From: Tritrichomonas foetus
Taxonomy: Eukaryota > Parabasalia > Tritrichomonadida > Tritrichomonadidae
NCBI GenBank assembly: GCA_001839685.1
Contig: MLAK01001115.1
Location: forward strand, 1-63,576
Reading direction: 5' to 3'
DNA: 63,576 bases
Below the pieces are notes generated by a model that did no database searches, was not told where the DNA came from, and saw nothing but the letters and a program-made list of their open reading frames with translations. Each line of letters begins with the position of its first letter. Position 1 is the first letter of the stretch. This document shows, in pieces, positions 19,578 through 30,565 of the stretch. Position numbers and translations under genes: made by a program.

Positions 19578-20648
19578 ATGAATCTCATTGAATTTCAAGA
19601 CACCAAAGAAACTTTACTGGATCACGGATACAAGCTTGTGCGAGAAATTGGAAAAGGCGCCTCAGCAATCGTTTTTTTAGCATACTCCGAAAGATATCAA
19701 TGTGAATTTGCAATAAAAAGAGTTGATATTAATAAAACACCGCTTGCAAGTCGTCAACAAGTCAGCCTCGAAATTAACGCATTGATACGCCTCAATCATC
19801 CATTCATTATAAAAATGTTCGAAATTTTTGTTGATGACAAGGCCATGTATATAGTTTTTGAGTATTGTCCAGGTGGCTCCCTACGTAATCTTAAAAACGA
19901 CCATTCTTTCAATATTAAGCAATTTTGGATGGACGCGAAAAATCTTCTCGAAGTTTTGAAATTTTGTCACCAGCGGAATATTGCACATCGCGATATAAAA
20001 CCAGAAAATATATTTATTGATAAATACGGAAGAGTTAGATTGGCTGATTTTGGATTATCCCAATTATATAACGATGGAGATAAGGTCAGAATGTGCGGTA
20101 GTTTAATGTATATGTCGCCAGAACTTGTCGACAATAATTGCAAAGACCCCTTTGCCGCTGATATTTGGTCGCTTGGATTAACATTTCTTTTTATGGTCAC
20201 TGGAAAGCTTCCTTTCTCTTTTCACACCCGCGAAGAGTTTATAAACGCAATCAAAGCAGGAATGGTGAAAATTCCCCAAGAGGTGCCAGCGCCGATTTAT
20301 CATATGATTCGCAGAATGACAACTGTGAATCCAAATATGAGACCATCTGCTGCAGAGCTTCTTGATTCCATTGAGCAATTTAAAGATATAAAACCAGCCT
20401 TTGAAACCACAAATATTAGCATTTTATCATCAAGAGCCAGAATGGCAACCACCAGTCGCCCTCTCTTCAAGAATATTCCAAGAAAATGCTCAGAAAACAA
20501 TACAATTAAAGTTATACCGAAATATAAAAAGGTGAAAGCTTTCATTCACAAATCAGTGTCGCCGCAGCCTCTTTCGTTGAAAGAATTGGTGAGATTTAAA
20601 TGTTCGAATGAGACATTTAAATTACAGTCAACAGAACCAAATTCCTAA
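19578..20648 (+). CDS. Serine/threonine protein kinase, CAMK-like
   Basis: 356 residues. The kinase domain spans about 18-269 with all key residues: glycine loop GKGASAIV (25-32), catalytic Lys47 in AIKR, HRDIKPEN with the catalytic Asp at 139, DFGLSQ, CGSLMYMSPEL, and the DIWSLG helix. The overall pattern (LNHPFIIKMFEIF, YIVFEYCPGGSL, LADFGLSQ) is closest to CAMK/AMPK-related kinases, though the activation loop is short. The tail of about 85 residues is basic and Ser-rich with no domain. No membrane segment or signal peptide. Expected to be active; substrate unknown. Confidence 0.88.
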   Translation: MNLIEFQDTKETLLDHGYKLVREIGKGASAIVFLAYSERYQCEFAIKRVDINKTPLASRQQVSLEINALIRLNHPFIIKMFEIFVDDKAMYIVFEYCPGGSLRNLKNDHSFNIKQFWMDAKNLLEVLKFCHQRNIAHRDIKPENIFIDKYGRVRLADFGLSQLYNDGDKVRMCGSLMYMSPELVDNNCKDPFAADIWSLGLTFLFMVTGKLPFSFHTREEFINAIKAGMVKIPQEVPAPIYHMIRRMTTVNPNMRPSAAELLDSIEQFKDIKPAFETTNISILSSRARMATTSRPLFKNIPRKCSENNTIKVIPKYKKVKAFIHKSVSPQPLSLKELVRFKCSNETFKLQSTEPNS

Positions 20649-21758
20649 GGATATCTCCAAACAGCGTTTTTTTTTTAATAAAGATAGATCGGTTTACTTA
20701 GTTATTATGATCCTTTTCATATTTTTCAAAAAGTTGAAATTATTCCACTTTCATGATCTATTCTACATTTATTATTCTATATTTATTATTCTACTTTTAT
20801 TATTCTACGTTTATTATTCTACATTTATTTATCTATATTTATTTTTCTACTTTTATGATTCAACTTTAATTGAAGATGTGAAAATTCGTAATCTATAATT
20901 GGAACTGTTTACTCTAAACTTGTGTTTTAGGTATTAGCTGCATGGTTGAAAGAATAGCCTCGATATTCTTTCTTTATTTTTGCCAAATATACTAAAATTA
21001 TTACCCAAAAATGTCGAAGTAATTTTAAGGAATGAGGTAATACATAAAAGAATATTTTATTTTATTTTAGTAAATTTGATGAACAGAGATTGAGAAAATA
21101 TAGAGGTGATCTTATTATGAGTATTTTTGATCAAATGAATTAAGTTGAAATAAAAAAACTTACTTTACATATCCAAGCTTGGATATAAATTTTATCGATG
21201 AAAATGATCAAAATTAGTATTCTCAATTGGAAAAATAAAGATTGTCAAAATGAACACAATATTTAAGTGTATCGATTGAGCGCGTGTAAATTAATATTCA
21301 AATAATTTTGTCAGATTTTTTCATGAAATTCTATCCTTTTTCTGAAGAACAAAGAATAATCTCATATCTTATGAAGCTTTCAAAGAAATATTACCTAATT
21401 ATATATATATTCATATATATATATGTAAATTGCCGGTATGCAGAAAGAAAACTGGCATTTTTTCGTTCATTGAATTTAATGTAAAGTATAGAAAAAGCAA
21501 AATAATGGATGATCAGAATTGAATTCAATTGAATTTAATAAGGATTTCATCAAACTCGGAAAATGAGATTAATCAATTGATTCTTTGGTATTTGATTCAA
21601 TTAATAATATTGTTCAACATTCAATTTTCAATTGAACGTCTATTGGGCAAAGTATTCTAATGGTGAAATTCCAAACCAAATTTTCAGTTATTCAATTTTT
21701 CTTTACAAATAAATAAATTGAATTAATAGAATTAAAAAGCCATTTTAAAAGAAGGCAA
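20649..21758. other. Intergenic region with a 14-bp tandem repeat
   Basis: 1.1 kb of AT-rich spacer. Besides the tandem repeat listed separately, it contains an alternating TA palindrome near 21401-21425. No coding signal. It should include the 3' end of the kinase transcript and the promoter of the membrane protein at 21759. Confidence 0.55.
20763..20860. repeat. Tandem repeat, seven copies of a 14-bp unit
   Basis: Consensus CTAYNTTTATTATT. Units start at 20763, 20777, 20791, 20805, 20819, 20833 and 20847; the first four are nearly identical and the last three degenerate. It lies about 115 bases beyond the kinase stop codon. Confidence 0.9.
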
Positions 21759-23735
21759 ATGGATGAGGAAGACCTCAATTACTATATTCCATACAAATTG
21801 TTTAGAGTTTTTTCACTATTTAGGCAGCTTCTAAGTCACATTAGAATCAATCTTCTTCCACTCTCAATCACTGTTACCCTTGAAATCTATAAAGAATTAA
21901 AAGATATGTATGAAGCATTGACTAACATGATAACTGCACTTTTTAATAGTGGAGCAGGCTCTTTGAAAGCAATTGGAGGGGCATGGACGTTTGGACCAAT
22001 GCTTTTAATCGCATTATTCGCAATTATAGGAAATAAAGGAATTGAACAGCTCCGTCACTTTTCGATGGTCTCTTTAATTGGATTCACTTTTGCATGCTTT
22101 AATATATTTTTAGATGTTTCTTATTATATGCTTTTGGTTCAGATTGCAACGATTGGTTTTTATATTCTCCTGGCATTTTTAAGTAAGAAAAGAAATTGGA
22201 GATTTATATTAGATATTATTTTTTCAGGATTATCATTACTGTTTATGATATACATGGGAAAAGCAGATTTTGCTGCAATTGCATTCATGCTTGTTGGTGG
22301 AATTGGAATGGGTGTAATAGCTCTTTATGTGTTTTTTGCATTATTTACATGTTGTTATAAAAAAATATGCTGTAAAACAATACACTATGTTGAACCAGAA
22401 CCAGTATTGACAATTATTAATCGAGTGAAGAGTGAAAATAGAGGATTCGAATATACAGATGTTAACAAAGTGGCAACTCAACAAGTTCATTACTTCTTTT
22501 GGTCAGTTTTATCTTTAGGATGCGCTTTTTGTGTAGGTGCTGGTGTAATTGTTGGTCTAATAAATGTTTTTGATAAAGAATCAGATAATAGCTCCTCATT
22601 ACTTTTCGTGTACATTTTGATACCACTTGGGGCTGGACTATTTATTATTTTTATATCTATTCATTGTGGTGACAAATGTTGTGCATCATGCTGTGGTGGT
22701 AAACACGAGCAAAGATCAAAAAGAAGAGGAATGGTAACACGTTATACAATTAAGATAGTCTACATCATTCTTGATGTTCTTAATATTCCTTTAATGAAGT
22801 CTGTTGTTGAGGCATTTTATGACAAAACCATTCAAGTTTCAGCAGTTGCTCAATTCGGAATTTTATCATGCTTCGCACAATTTGTTGCAATACCAATTAT
22901 TTACGTTATTTCTATGAGAGAAACCATAAAGTTACTTGAAATTGCACAGGAAAATTCTCCACTTAACAAAGAAAGTCAATGGATGAAGAATTGCGAACAT
23001 ATTCCTTCATCAACAATTGCTAACTTCGAAATTTACAAGTATAAATACCGTTATTGGTTCTTCATTGGAATGTTTTATGATTTAATCAATTCTTTACTTT
23101 CTGTTCTTTATGAACGAACAGAAAAAATATATTATGCAGTGTTTGTAATTCATGTTATTATGCTTGTTGCCTACTGCATTTTTAGACCATCGTTCTATTT
23201 TGTCCATAATGTTGTGAATATAACATCATACGTTATGCAAATCGTTGAAGATATCAATATTTTGATTAATATCAATGGAAAACCAGCTCTGATGGATAAA
23301 CTTCCATTTGTTATTTTTATCATGGCTCTTCCAGCTCTTTCTTGGATTGTTTCAACTTTTGGAAAGCTTTATGAATTGTGTCGTTCAGACAAAACTGAAA
23401 TCACAGATGGAGAAGAAAAAAGTTACCGTTGTCTTGGTATTTTACTTGATGATAAAGCCGTTGATATTATTTCAATATGGGCACTTCATGTCATGGGATG
23501 TGGGGTTGGATTAATTATGATTTCAATTCCAGTGGATATGGGAATGCCTAATAGTAAAGTTTGGTTAGGTTTTGGTATTACAGAAACCATAGTGTTCTGC
23601 GTTTTGTGGGTGCTTTCATTTTGGAAATTTTCCAGTGCTTCTATTACACGACAAAATGATACAAAACCATCATTCAATGATAAAGATGATGAGAAAGTTG
23701 ATACTCCAACGCTTAGTGGATCACATAACCTGTAA
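21759..23735 (+). CDS. Polytopic membrane protein, unknown function
   Basis: 658 residues with many hydrophobic helices (I count roughly 13-15). Clear ones include MLLIALFAIIG (about residues 75-90), SLIGFTFACFNIFLDVSYYM, IAFMLVGGIGMGVIALYVFF, LSLGCAFCVGAGVIVGLINV, LFVYILIPLGAGLFIIFISI, WFFIGMFYDLINSLL, VFVIHVIMLVAYCIF, LPFVIFIMALPALSWIV and TETIVFCVLWVLSFW. Two short loops are cysteine-rich (FTCCYKKICC and CGDKCCASCCGG), directly after membrane segments, so palmitoylation or metal binding is possible. There is no signal peptide. The tail is short, charged and Thr-rich. I recognise no transporter family. The start ATG at 21759 precedes an acidic N terminus (MDEEDLNYY). Possibly a trichomonad-specific family. 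Confidence 0.75.
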   Translation: MDEEDLNYYIPYKLFRVFSLFRQLLSHIRINLLPLSITVTLEIYKELKDMYEALTNMITALFNSGAGSLKAIGGAWTFGPMLLIALFAIIGNKGIEQLRHFSMVSLIGFTFACFNIFLDVSYYMLLVQIATIGFYILLAFLSKKRNWRFILDIIFSGLSLLFMIYMGKADFAAIAFMLVGGIGMGVIALYVFFALFTCCYKKICCKTIHYVEPEPVLTIINRVKSENRGFEYTDVNKVATQQVHYFFWSVLSLGCAFCVGAGVIVGLINVFDKESDNSSSLLFVYILIPLGAGLFIIFISIHCGDKCCASCCGGKHEQRSKRRGMVTRYTIKIVYIILDVLNIPLMKSVVEAFYDKTIQVSAVAQFGILSCFAQFVAIPIIYVISMRETIKLLEIAQENSPLNKESQWMKNCEHIPSSTIANFEIYKYKYRYWFFIGMFYDLINSLLSVLYERTEKIYYAVFVIHVIMLVAYCIFRPSFYFVHNVVNITSYVMQIVEDINILININGKPALMDKLPFVIFIMALPALSWIVSTFGKLYELCRSDKTEITDGEEKSYRCLGILLDDKAVDIISIWALHVMGCGVGLIMISIPVDMGMPNSKVWLGFGITETIVFCVLWVLSFWKFSSASITRQNDTKPSFNDKDDEKVDTPTLSGSHNL

Positions 23736-24225
23736 AGCAATGTAATTACAAACCTTCAATTGAATGAAATAAAAAGAACATAATATTTATAAAACATTAT
23801 TAATGGACAATTCTATATATTATTTTGTTGCTTTATTGATTATAAAAGTTTGTGATTGCTTAAGCATTATTTATGAGAATGATTCTATTAAATTTACGTA
23901 TTCGATTTCTTCATTTATAAAATAAAACGCTGTATTTTTTACCAAAAATTAATGCATAAATAATTAGTTTAAAATCAATATTTAGCTGTACATGAATGGA
24001 TTATTCTTAATACAGCCTATTTTTCAAAAAGTGAAAAGCCAAGTCATATAAGAATTAAATGCATAAAAAGCCCCTTTCATTCAAAATATTGATAGATTTA
24101 TTTATTTTTGAAAATATTTTTGATCTTTTTTATGACAGAGATAAATGTGCATTTATTTGTGTAAACTTTTTGATTAAATACATTTTTTTTTCAATCAGAT
24201 TCGATCGTTTTTATTAAAGACAAAA
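23736..24225. other. Intergenic spacer
   Basis: 490 bases of AT-rich spacer between two plus-strand genes. TAAA tetramers lie near the upstream stop codon. No initiator of good consensus lies close to 24226, and nothing else is recognisable. Confidence 0.5.
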
Positions 24226-27200
24226 ATGAGCATTTGGAGGAAAAGAAGCGGTATCGCAATCATCAAAAATACATATCTAGCAAATGGTCCACACCAGATG
24301 ACAGTAATTGTTGGCGATCATATTTCTGTTTTTGAGGGAACAGATTTATGGCTTCGTGGAAAAAATCTTTACACTGGAAAAATTGGAATTTTCCCTCTTG
24401 TTTGTGCAAGTTTCAAAGAAGATGTTGATGCTGCACCTGGTGAGAATTGCGATTTAGACACAAATAAATATTTATTAGATGAAAATGATTTGTTAAAAAT
24501 TGAAGCTCAAGAAACAATAAAGTATGCACTTCTTGAAAGTGCCAATCAAAACCAATGTCAAAATTCAGAAGAAAGTCAAGGTGACAGTAATAATCGTGAA
24601 GAAAGTGATACTAAAAATAATAATGAAAATAGCGAAAGTTCAACAAATAAAGAAAACTCAAAAACTGATAAAATTTCGAAAAAGAAACTTTCAAAAAGTT
24701 TCCCGGAAATTGCAAATCGAATCAGTGACGTTATTACTCAATTGGAACTTTGCAATAAAAGTCAAACATCACAATCAATCATTTCTGCACATTCAGCATT
24801 AGGAAAAAATATTGATAATTTAAGAGATGCATTAAATTTACCAATTAATCCACGTTCTTTTTACTCAACAATGACTACTCTATCAACATGGGGACGTTCT
24901 ACCAATCAAAAAACTTTAAATAATCCTACAAATAATTTTATGAATGTCAGTAGTAGTTTTTCATCATCAACAAACGTAAATTCAGAATTAACTCAAAGTA
25001 CTAATAATATTTCTAATCAAAATATAAGTGGAATGAGTTCTGGAAGTAATGATGGTAACAAGAGTAATGAAAATCGATACGTGATAATTCATGCTTGTGT
25101 TGATATAAAAAGCTTACAAAAACCAATGATATGTCGATTTTTCCTATACAATGCAACTAAAAAGAATTTTTTGGCTCTTCCGCTTTCACTTAATGTGACA
25201 CCTGAAAAATCTACACATGATCTTGTTTTCGATAAAATTGATCGTGGAATGATTAATTCAAATTTATATTTAGTGATTTATACATATGAAATGAAAAAGA
25301 ATGTAGGTCAACCTGATCAAAGTTCGAAAAGGAAAAATTTTGCTTGTGCTGTAATTCCACTTCCAGAATGTGATAAAAATGAAAATTTTGGGAATTCTAC
25401 AACAATTGAATCACAATCTGTGAAAATTGATGAAAAAGCAAAATTACCACCTTTGCATGAACTTTTAACATCAAATGATGAAGAAGCAATATCTCAGGCG
25501 AAATTAATTCGATGTATTCCAAATATTTCTGTGAAAATTACACCATTTTATGGAACAACTGAAAGTGTAATTCAAGGTCAAAGTTTACAGAAGTGTGAAA
25601 TCATTCGACCTTTGCTTCTACCTTCATCATTAACAAGAAATGAAATATATTCAATGTTAACAGTTCATTTAAGTAATTTCAATTTTGATGTGCTTCATAA
25701 AAAGACAAAAATGTCATTTCGTCTTATTGATACTGGAAATAAATCTTTCGTACCAGCAATAGAATCAATTGATTCTTCTCTTCATAATAAAACTGTATGG
25801 AATTGTAATCAGTATAAAGGAAGAGGATTTTTATATTCTGAAATATTCTCAGTTGATCTTTCTGTTACAAAATCACCACTTAAAGATTTATATTTAATTG
25901 TACAAGTTGACAAATGTGGTTTAACGGAAACAAAGTTATCTCCAAACAGTTTTGGTGTTCTTCCTCTTGCAAGTGATATTGGATCATTTACAATGAAAAC
26001 AAAAGGTAAAATTCGATTTTATTTGCTTCCTTCAAATAATAAAGATGGTGTAAATGTTGATGATTTATGCAAATTCATTGAAAAGAATCATTCAGTTCTC
26101 AAAAAATCATTTTCATCAAACAGTTCAACATCACAGGATAAAGCTATAAAAGAAAAAGGAACGAAAAATAAAAACGCACCAAAAAAAGTTGGTTCAGTAA
26201 ATTATAATTTAGATTTAGCTTCTAATCAGCTTACACAGAATCAAGAACTATTTAAACTTTTGAATTATACAGAATATACAAATGATTTAAAGCATAGCAT
26301 TGAAAATTTCATGTTTTGTGGAATATCGGAATGGTCCAAATATTCACCGAATTTATTGTTGAATTTATGCACAATTATGGCAAACATGCCTGATTTTGCA
26401 TTATCTGCTTTCATTGCGATTCAACAAATGATTGGAGAACTTACATCAAATGCAGGAATGAAATATAAAAGATCACTTATTGACTTTGTTGAAAAAGAGT
26501 TCAACCCCTTTTATCCAACAGCAAACACAAATAATTTAGAAAAAGTTTCAGATACAATGATTCCTTTATTCATTTCCTCACTTGAAGGTGACGTTACAGA
26601 TATTAAATTTAGAAACTTTATTAAAACGCTTCCATTTTTCTTGAAATTAATTTCACGAAGTTATAAAATCAATCCAACTCCCGAAAGGCTTACTAAAATC
26701 AACCAAATATTTTCAATTTTAAATAATATCATGAAAAAGTCAGAAACAGTCAATGAAAAAAATCAAAATAATCATGAAAATAATGATAATGGTGCCGAAA
26801 ATAATAAAGCTATGGCAACTTATACTTTAATGAATCAAAAAATTCTGCTTTTGCATTTTTCTTCACTTTTAGATGATCTTTTAATGTGTTTTGAGCCTAG
26901 TGATTCTGCAAAATTCATAAACAATTTCATGGAATCTGTTGATAATGAAAATTCGACTTTGATTAATTCAAAAATGCAGCTATTGGTCGATTTATCAACT
27001 AAAAACATTTGGCACAAAGATTCCACCAAACTTTTAAACGGTTTATTCTTAAAAGAGTTAAAAGAAGCAATTTTAAGAGAAGATGGAATTAAAATTATTC
27101 TTCAAATATTACCAAATATTATGCATTCATCAAATAGCACATTTGTTATTTCATTTTTACCCTTAATTGACAATCTTTTGAAAACTTCTGATAATAAACT

Positions 27201-29157
27201 GGTTCTTCAATTGTTAATGGCAATTGCATTCAACTTTCCAAAAGATTTCCCTCTTCATTTATTAATTTATCTGACCAAATCGAATAATTTAGAATGTAGT
27301 GAAAGATTATTCATTTTTGTGTTCGTTCTTACTCAGAAAAAAGATGATATCATAAAAATCTATCAAAAAAAGGATTCATTATCTGAAAAATATGAATTAT
27401 TCGATTTGTTCTGGGAAATTGCACTTTCTAGTAAGAAAAAGTCAAAATACCCACTTGATACATATTTGTCCTCATTTATTTACCACTTTAATAATGATTT
27501 TTCGATTTTAATGGAGCTTTTATGATCATTTTTAGACAAAGATCGTTTTTATTTGGAGATGATTCACCATATTTTAAGTTGTCAAATTTTATTCCCATCA
27601 AAATCACTGAATGATCTTTATTATTTGATTTATGAAGCTGATAATCACTTAAACTCAAACCCAAATCAAACTAAAAGAACAACATTGCGCATTTTATGGG
27701 AATTATCGAAAGATAAAAACTTTTTAAATTTGGAAAAGTTCATGTTTATTAACGAAAATTATAAAGATTTCTCTAAAATGTATCATAATGCTATTGGCTA
27801 TATTAGTGATGTTCGAACGAAACCTGTATCTTTAAGAGAAGAAGATGAATTATCTGATGCACTGGAGTGTTTAGTTCATCTTTCGAATGATGCAGAATAT
27901 CCAAAATTTGAAGCTAAAATGTGGAAACTATTGGTTTCTTTGAATTTAACATGCAGAAATCACATTGAAGCTGTAATTTCAATGAACAATTATTTGAAGC
28001 TTGTACCTTGTGACAATGAGCATATAAAACCATTTTTGGACTTTACCGCAATTTGTGGAAGAGAATTACATGTTCAAATGTATTTCAAAATGATTGAACT
28101 TTGCATTCATTCTAATTTTGATGAATATGCCATTCCATTTATCGATGAGTTGAAAAATAAATGTATTATTCCATTCAAGCATGTTGAATTAATGCCACAG
28201 TTGACAAAATTAGAATCTAGTATTTATTATAACATTTCTAGCAAATCCAGAGTCAATTCTGTCTTTTTCAGAGTCACTTTTCTTGGAAATCAATTTAATA
28301 ACTATTATAGAAATCGAACATTCATCTATAGAAGAGACTATGATCCTGATGCATCAAATATTTTCAAAAAAGAAATCAAAAATAAGTTTATTAATGCAAC
28401 AATTGAAGTTTCTAATCCTCCGCCTGTTGATGAAAATAATGAAATTATTTTTGATGATAAGAATATGTGTATTTACATTCAAAGCATCATGCCAGCTTAT
28501 CAAGAAGAAATAGATGATGCTTTTTATGCTCCTGCTGTTGATTCAATACCTAAATATTTAAGTGAGTTTAAAGAAAATGATAATATTGTTATTTTCAGAA
28601 GTGAAAATGCTATCATTGAGAATGAAAAAGATGTCATTTCTTTAATTTTCTATCCAGTGATGCAGCACTATTATAGTACAAAGAAAACATTCCCGACTGT
28701 ACGACGAAGAATAGAAATTGATGGGAAAAGATACTTCAATCGCTCACTTGATGCAATTACATATACAACTTTGCTTATCCATCGACAAGTTCGCAAATTA
28801 GAAAGTGAAAAATTCTGGTTACAAAATATCACCAAAAATGGAAAAGTTCCAAGTGAAGCATACATTATAAAAATGCAACAAGCTATCTCTAGAATTATTC
28901 AAACAGGCGCAGGAAAATCCAAAAAGTATGCTGAAGTGTTTTTGCATAAAGATTATTTGAAAAAAAATCCACAACAAAAAGAAAAAATTGAAAACTTAAG
29001 TGCAATACTTGATCAACAAACAACAGCAATTGATGACGCAATAAAATATTTGATTACAGTGGAAACCGAAAAAACTAAACCACTTAATCAAAAAATTTTA
29101 GAACACTACACAGTGATGATGCTTGAACTAAAGCCACTTCTTCGAAAACCAACTTGA
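24226..29157 (+). CDS. DOCK-family Rho/Rac GEF, interrupted by one in-frame TGA
   Basis: A single frame runs from the ATG at 24226 to the TGA at 29155-29157 (1643 codons), broken only by TGA at 27523-27525 (codon 1100). No shift is needed: downstream coding continues in the same frame (SFLDKDRFYLEMIHHILS). Domains in order: N-terminal SH3 (about 8-62, ending GIFPLVCASF); acidic Asn/Ser-rich linker; DHR-1 C2-like region (about 470-610, IYSMLTVHLSNFNFDVL); helical ARM-like middle; DHR-2 exchange domain (about 1190-1640) with SVFFRVTFLGNQFNNYYRN, TVRRRIEIDGKRYFNRS and the SPLENAI-like stretch RSLDAITYTT. DOCK proteins activate Rac/Cdc42, with DHR-1 binding phosphoinositides. The TGA separates SH3/DHR-1 from DHR-2. 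It may be a sequencing error, a fresh nonsense mutation or readthrough. Confidence 0.85.
27523..27525 (+). other. In-frame TGA inside the DOCK gene
   Basis: Context is GAG CTT TTA TGA TCA TTT TTA. Both sides encode continuous DOCK sequence in one frame. The next in-frame ATG after the stop is at 27556 (MIHHILS), so re-initiation would give a free DHR-2 fragment of about 533 residues. Trichomonads use the standard code, so TGA should stop. Confidence 0.9.
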
Positions 29158-29387
29158 AGCCATTTATAAGCACTTGAATTATCATGTTTATTTTTGTGAA
29201 AAAATAAATTTTATTTGATATATTTCTTTTGGCTATTTTTTATTCATTATCATCCTACAAAATTATAAATTATCTTTTGATAAGGAAAATAACAAAGAAG
29301 AAAAGAAACAATGATAAAAAACAATAAAGAATTAAGTCTAAAGTTTTTATGTAAAAGAATCTAAAATCAAGCCTTTAAATTTTTATT
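29158..29387. other. Convergent spacer between DOCK and MLF-like genes
   Basis: AT-rich, with TAAA-type signals on both strands. Nothing else seen. Confidence 0.5.
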
Positions 29388-30114
29388 TTACTTTTGTTGG
29401 GCATCTGGTGCATTTTCTTCTTTTTGATTTACTTTTTCTTCAGGTTTTTGGGAATTATCATGAGAAATTGATGCATACTTCGTTTGATGTTGAGTAGCCC
29501 ATTCTTGTTTAAATTGTTCGATTTGATCTTCTGGAACATTGTGCCATGTTTCTTTGGTTGATGTTTTGCCTTCCTCGTCTGTAATTGATTTGGCCTCATA
29601 CCAACGATCACCGAGTCTTCGNNNNNNNNNNNNNNNNNNNNNNNNNNNNNNNNNNNNNNNNNNNNNNNNNNNNNNNNNNNNNNNNNNNNNNNNNNNNNNN
29701 NNNNNNNNNNNNNNNNNNNNNNNNNNNNNNNNNNNNNNNNNNNNNNNNNNNNNNNNNNNNNNNNNNNNNNNNNNNNNNNNNNNNNNNNNNNNNNNNNNNN
29801 NNNNNNNNNNNNNNNNNNNNNNNNNNNNNNNNNNNNNNNNNNNNNNNNNNNNNNNNNNNNNNNNNNNNNNNNNNNNNNNNNNNNNNNNNNNNNNNNNNNN
29901 NNNNNNNNNNNNNNNNNNNNNNNNNNNNNNNNNNNNNNNNNNNNNNNNNNNNNNNNNNNNNNNNNNNNNNNNNNNNNNNNNNNNNNNNNNNNNNNNNGTA
30001 TCTTGGGCGGTAAACATATTGATATCTTGGGCGATAGTAAGAATAGCGATTGAATATTCCATCGAATGGATCAACGAATAAATCATCGAAGGGATCATGA
30101 AAGAATCCAAACAT
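29388..30114 (-). CDS. Myeloid leukemia factor (MLF)-like protein, split by an assembly gap
   Basis: Only both ends are readable. The N terminus from the ATG at 30114 is MFGFFHDPFDDLFVDPFDGI followed by an Arg/Tyr-rich stretch. The C terminus carries RRLGDRWYEAKSITDEEG, then TKETWHNVPEDQIEQFKQEW and an acidic/Gln tail. The N-terminal repeated DPF motifs, the (R/H)xxGDR motif and the late FxxEW motif match the MLF family, whose members bind 14-3-3 and chaperone partners and are seen in trichomonads and Giardia. About 376 unknown bases (29622-29997) hide the middle, and the two ends fall in different frames because the gap size is only estimated. The stop TAA is followed by AATAAA. Confidence 0.65.
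29622..29997. other. Assembly gap (376 N)
   Basis: Run of N inside the MLF-like gene. The visible flanks encode Arg/Tyr-rich repeats (RYSYYRPRYQYVYRPRY), so a coding repeat that defeated assembly is likely. Confidence 0.95.
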
Positions 30115-30565
30115 TTTTATTCTTGAGTTATTAAAAAATGAAGTCAATGTTTTGTTGATGCTTTGATGTCTGTTTTCAATGGATAATTTAAATGAACAAT
30201 TATGTATTCAATTTTTGTGAGACTAAAATAGTCGAACAAATTTTACAATTTGAAAAAGTTAAAGAGCTATTTATCTGAACAAAAAGTTTATCTTTTGGTA
30301 TTCGGTAATTGGTCATATCTTGATACGACCAATTAAACTTATAAAAAGTTTGATTTTTCAATATTTTTGAAAAAGTTAAATATCTCATGAGAGAAACAAA
30401 AAATGTATTCTGTGACAATTATACATATTGAGTATTGTGTGATAGAAAATAGATCTCTGAACATCATAGTTTTTCTATGAATTAAAAATAAACTTTTGTT
30501 ATGGAAATGAATGAATGAATCTGTAAAATCTTGATTTAGATATTAGCTTTTAATCGAAAAATGAT
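30115..30565. other. Intergenic spacer
   Basis: AT-rich spacer between two minus-strand genes. Short direct repeats of AAAAAGTT occur. A 72-codon frame at 30200-30418 looks like chance. No RNA gene seen. Confidence 0.5.
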
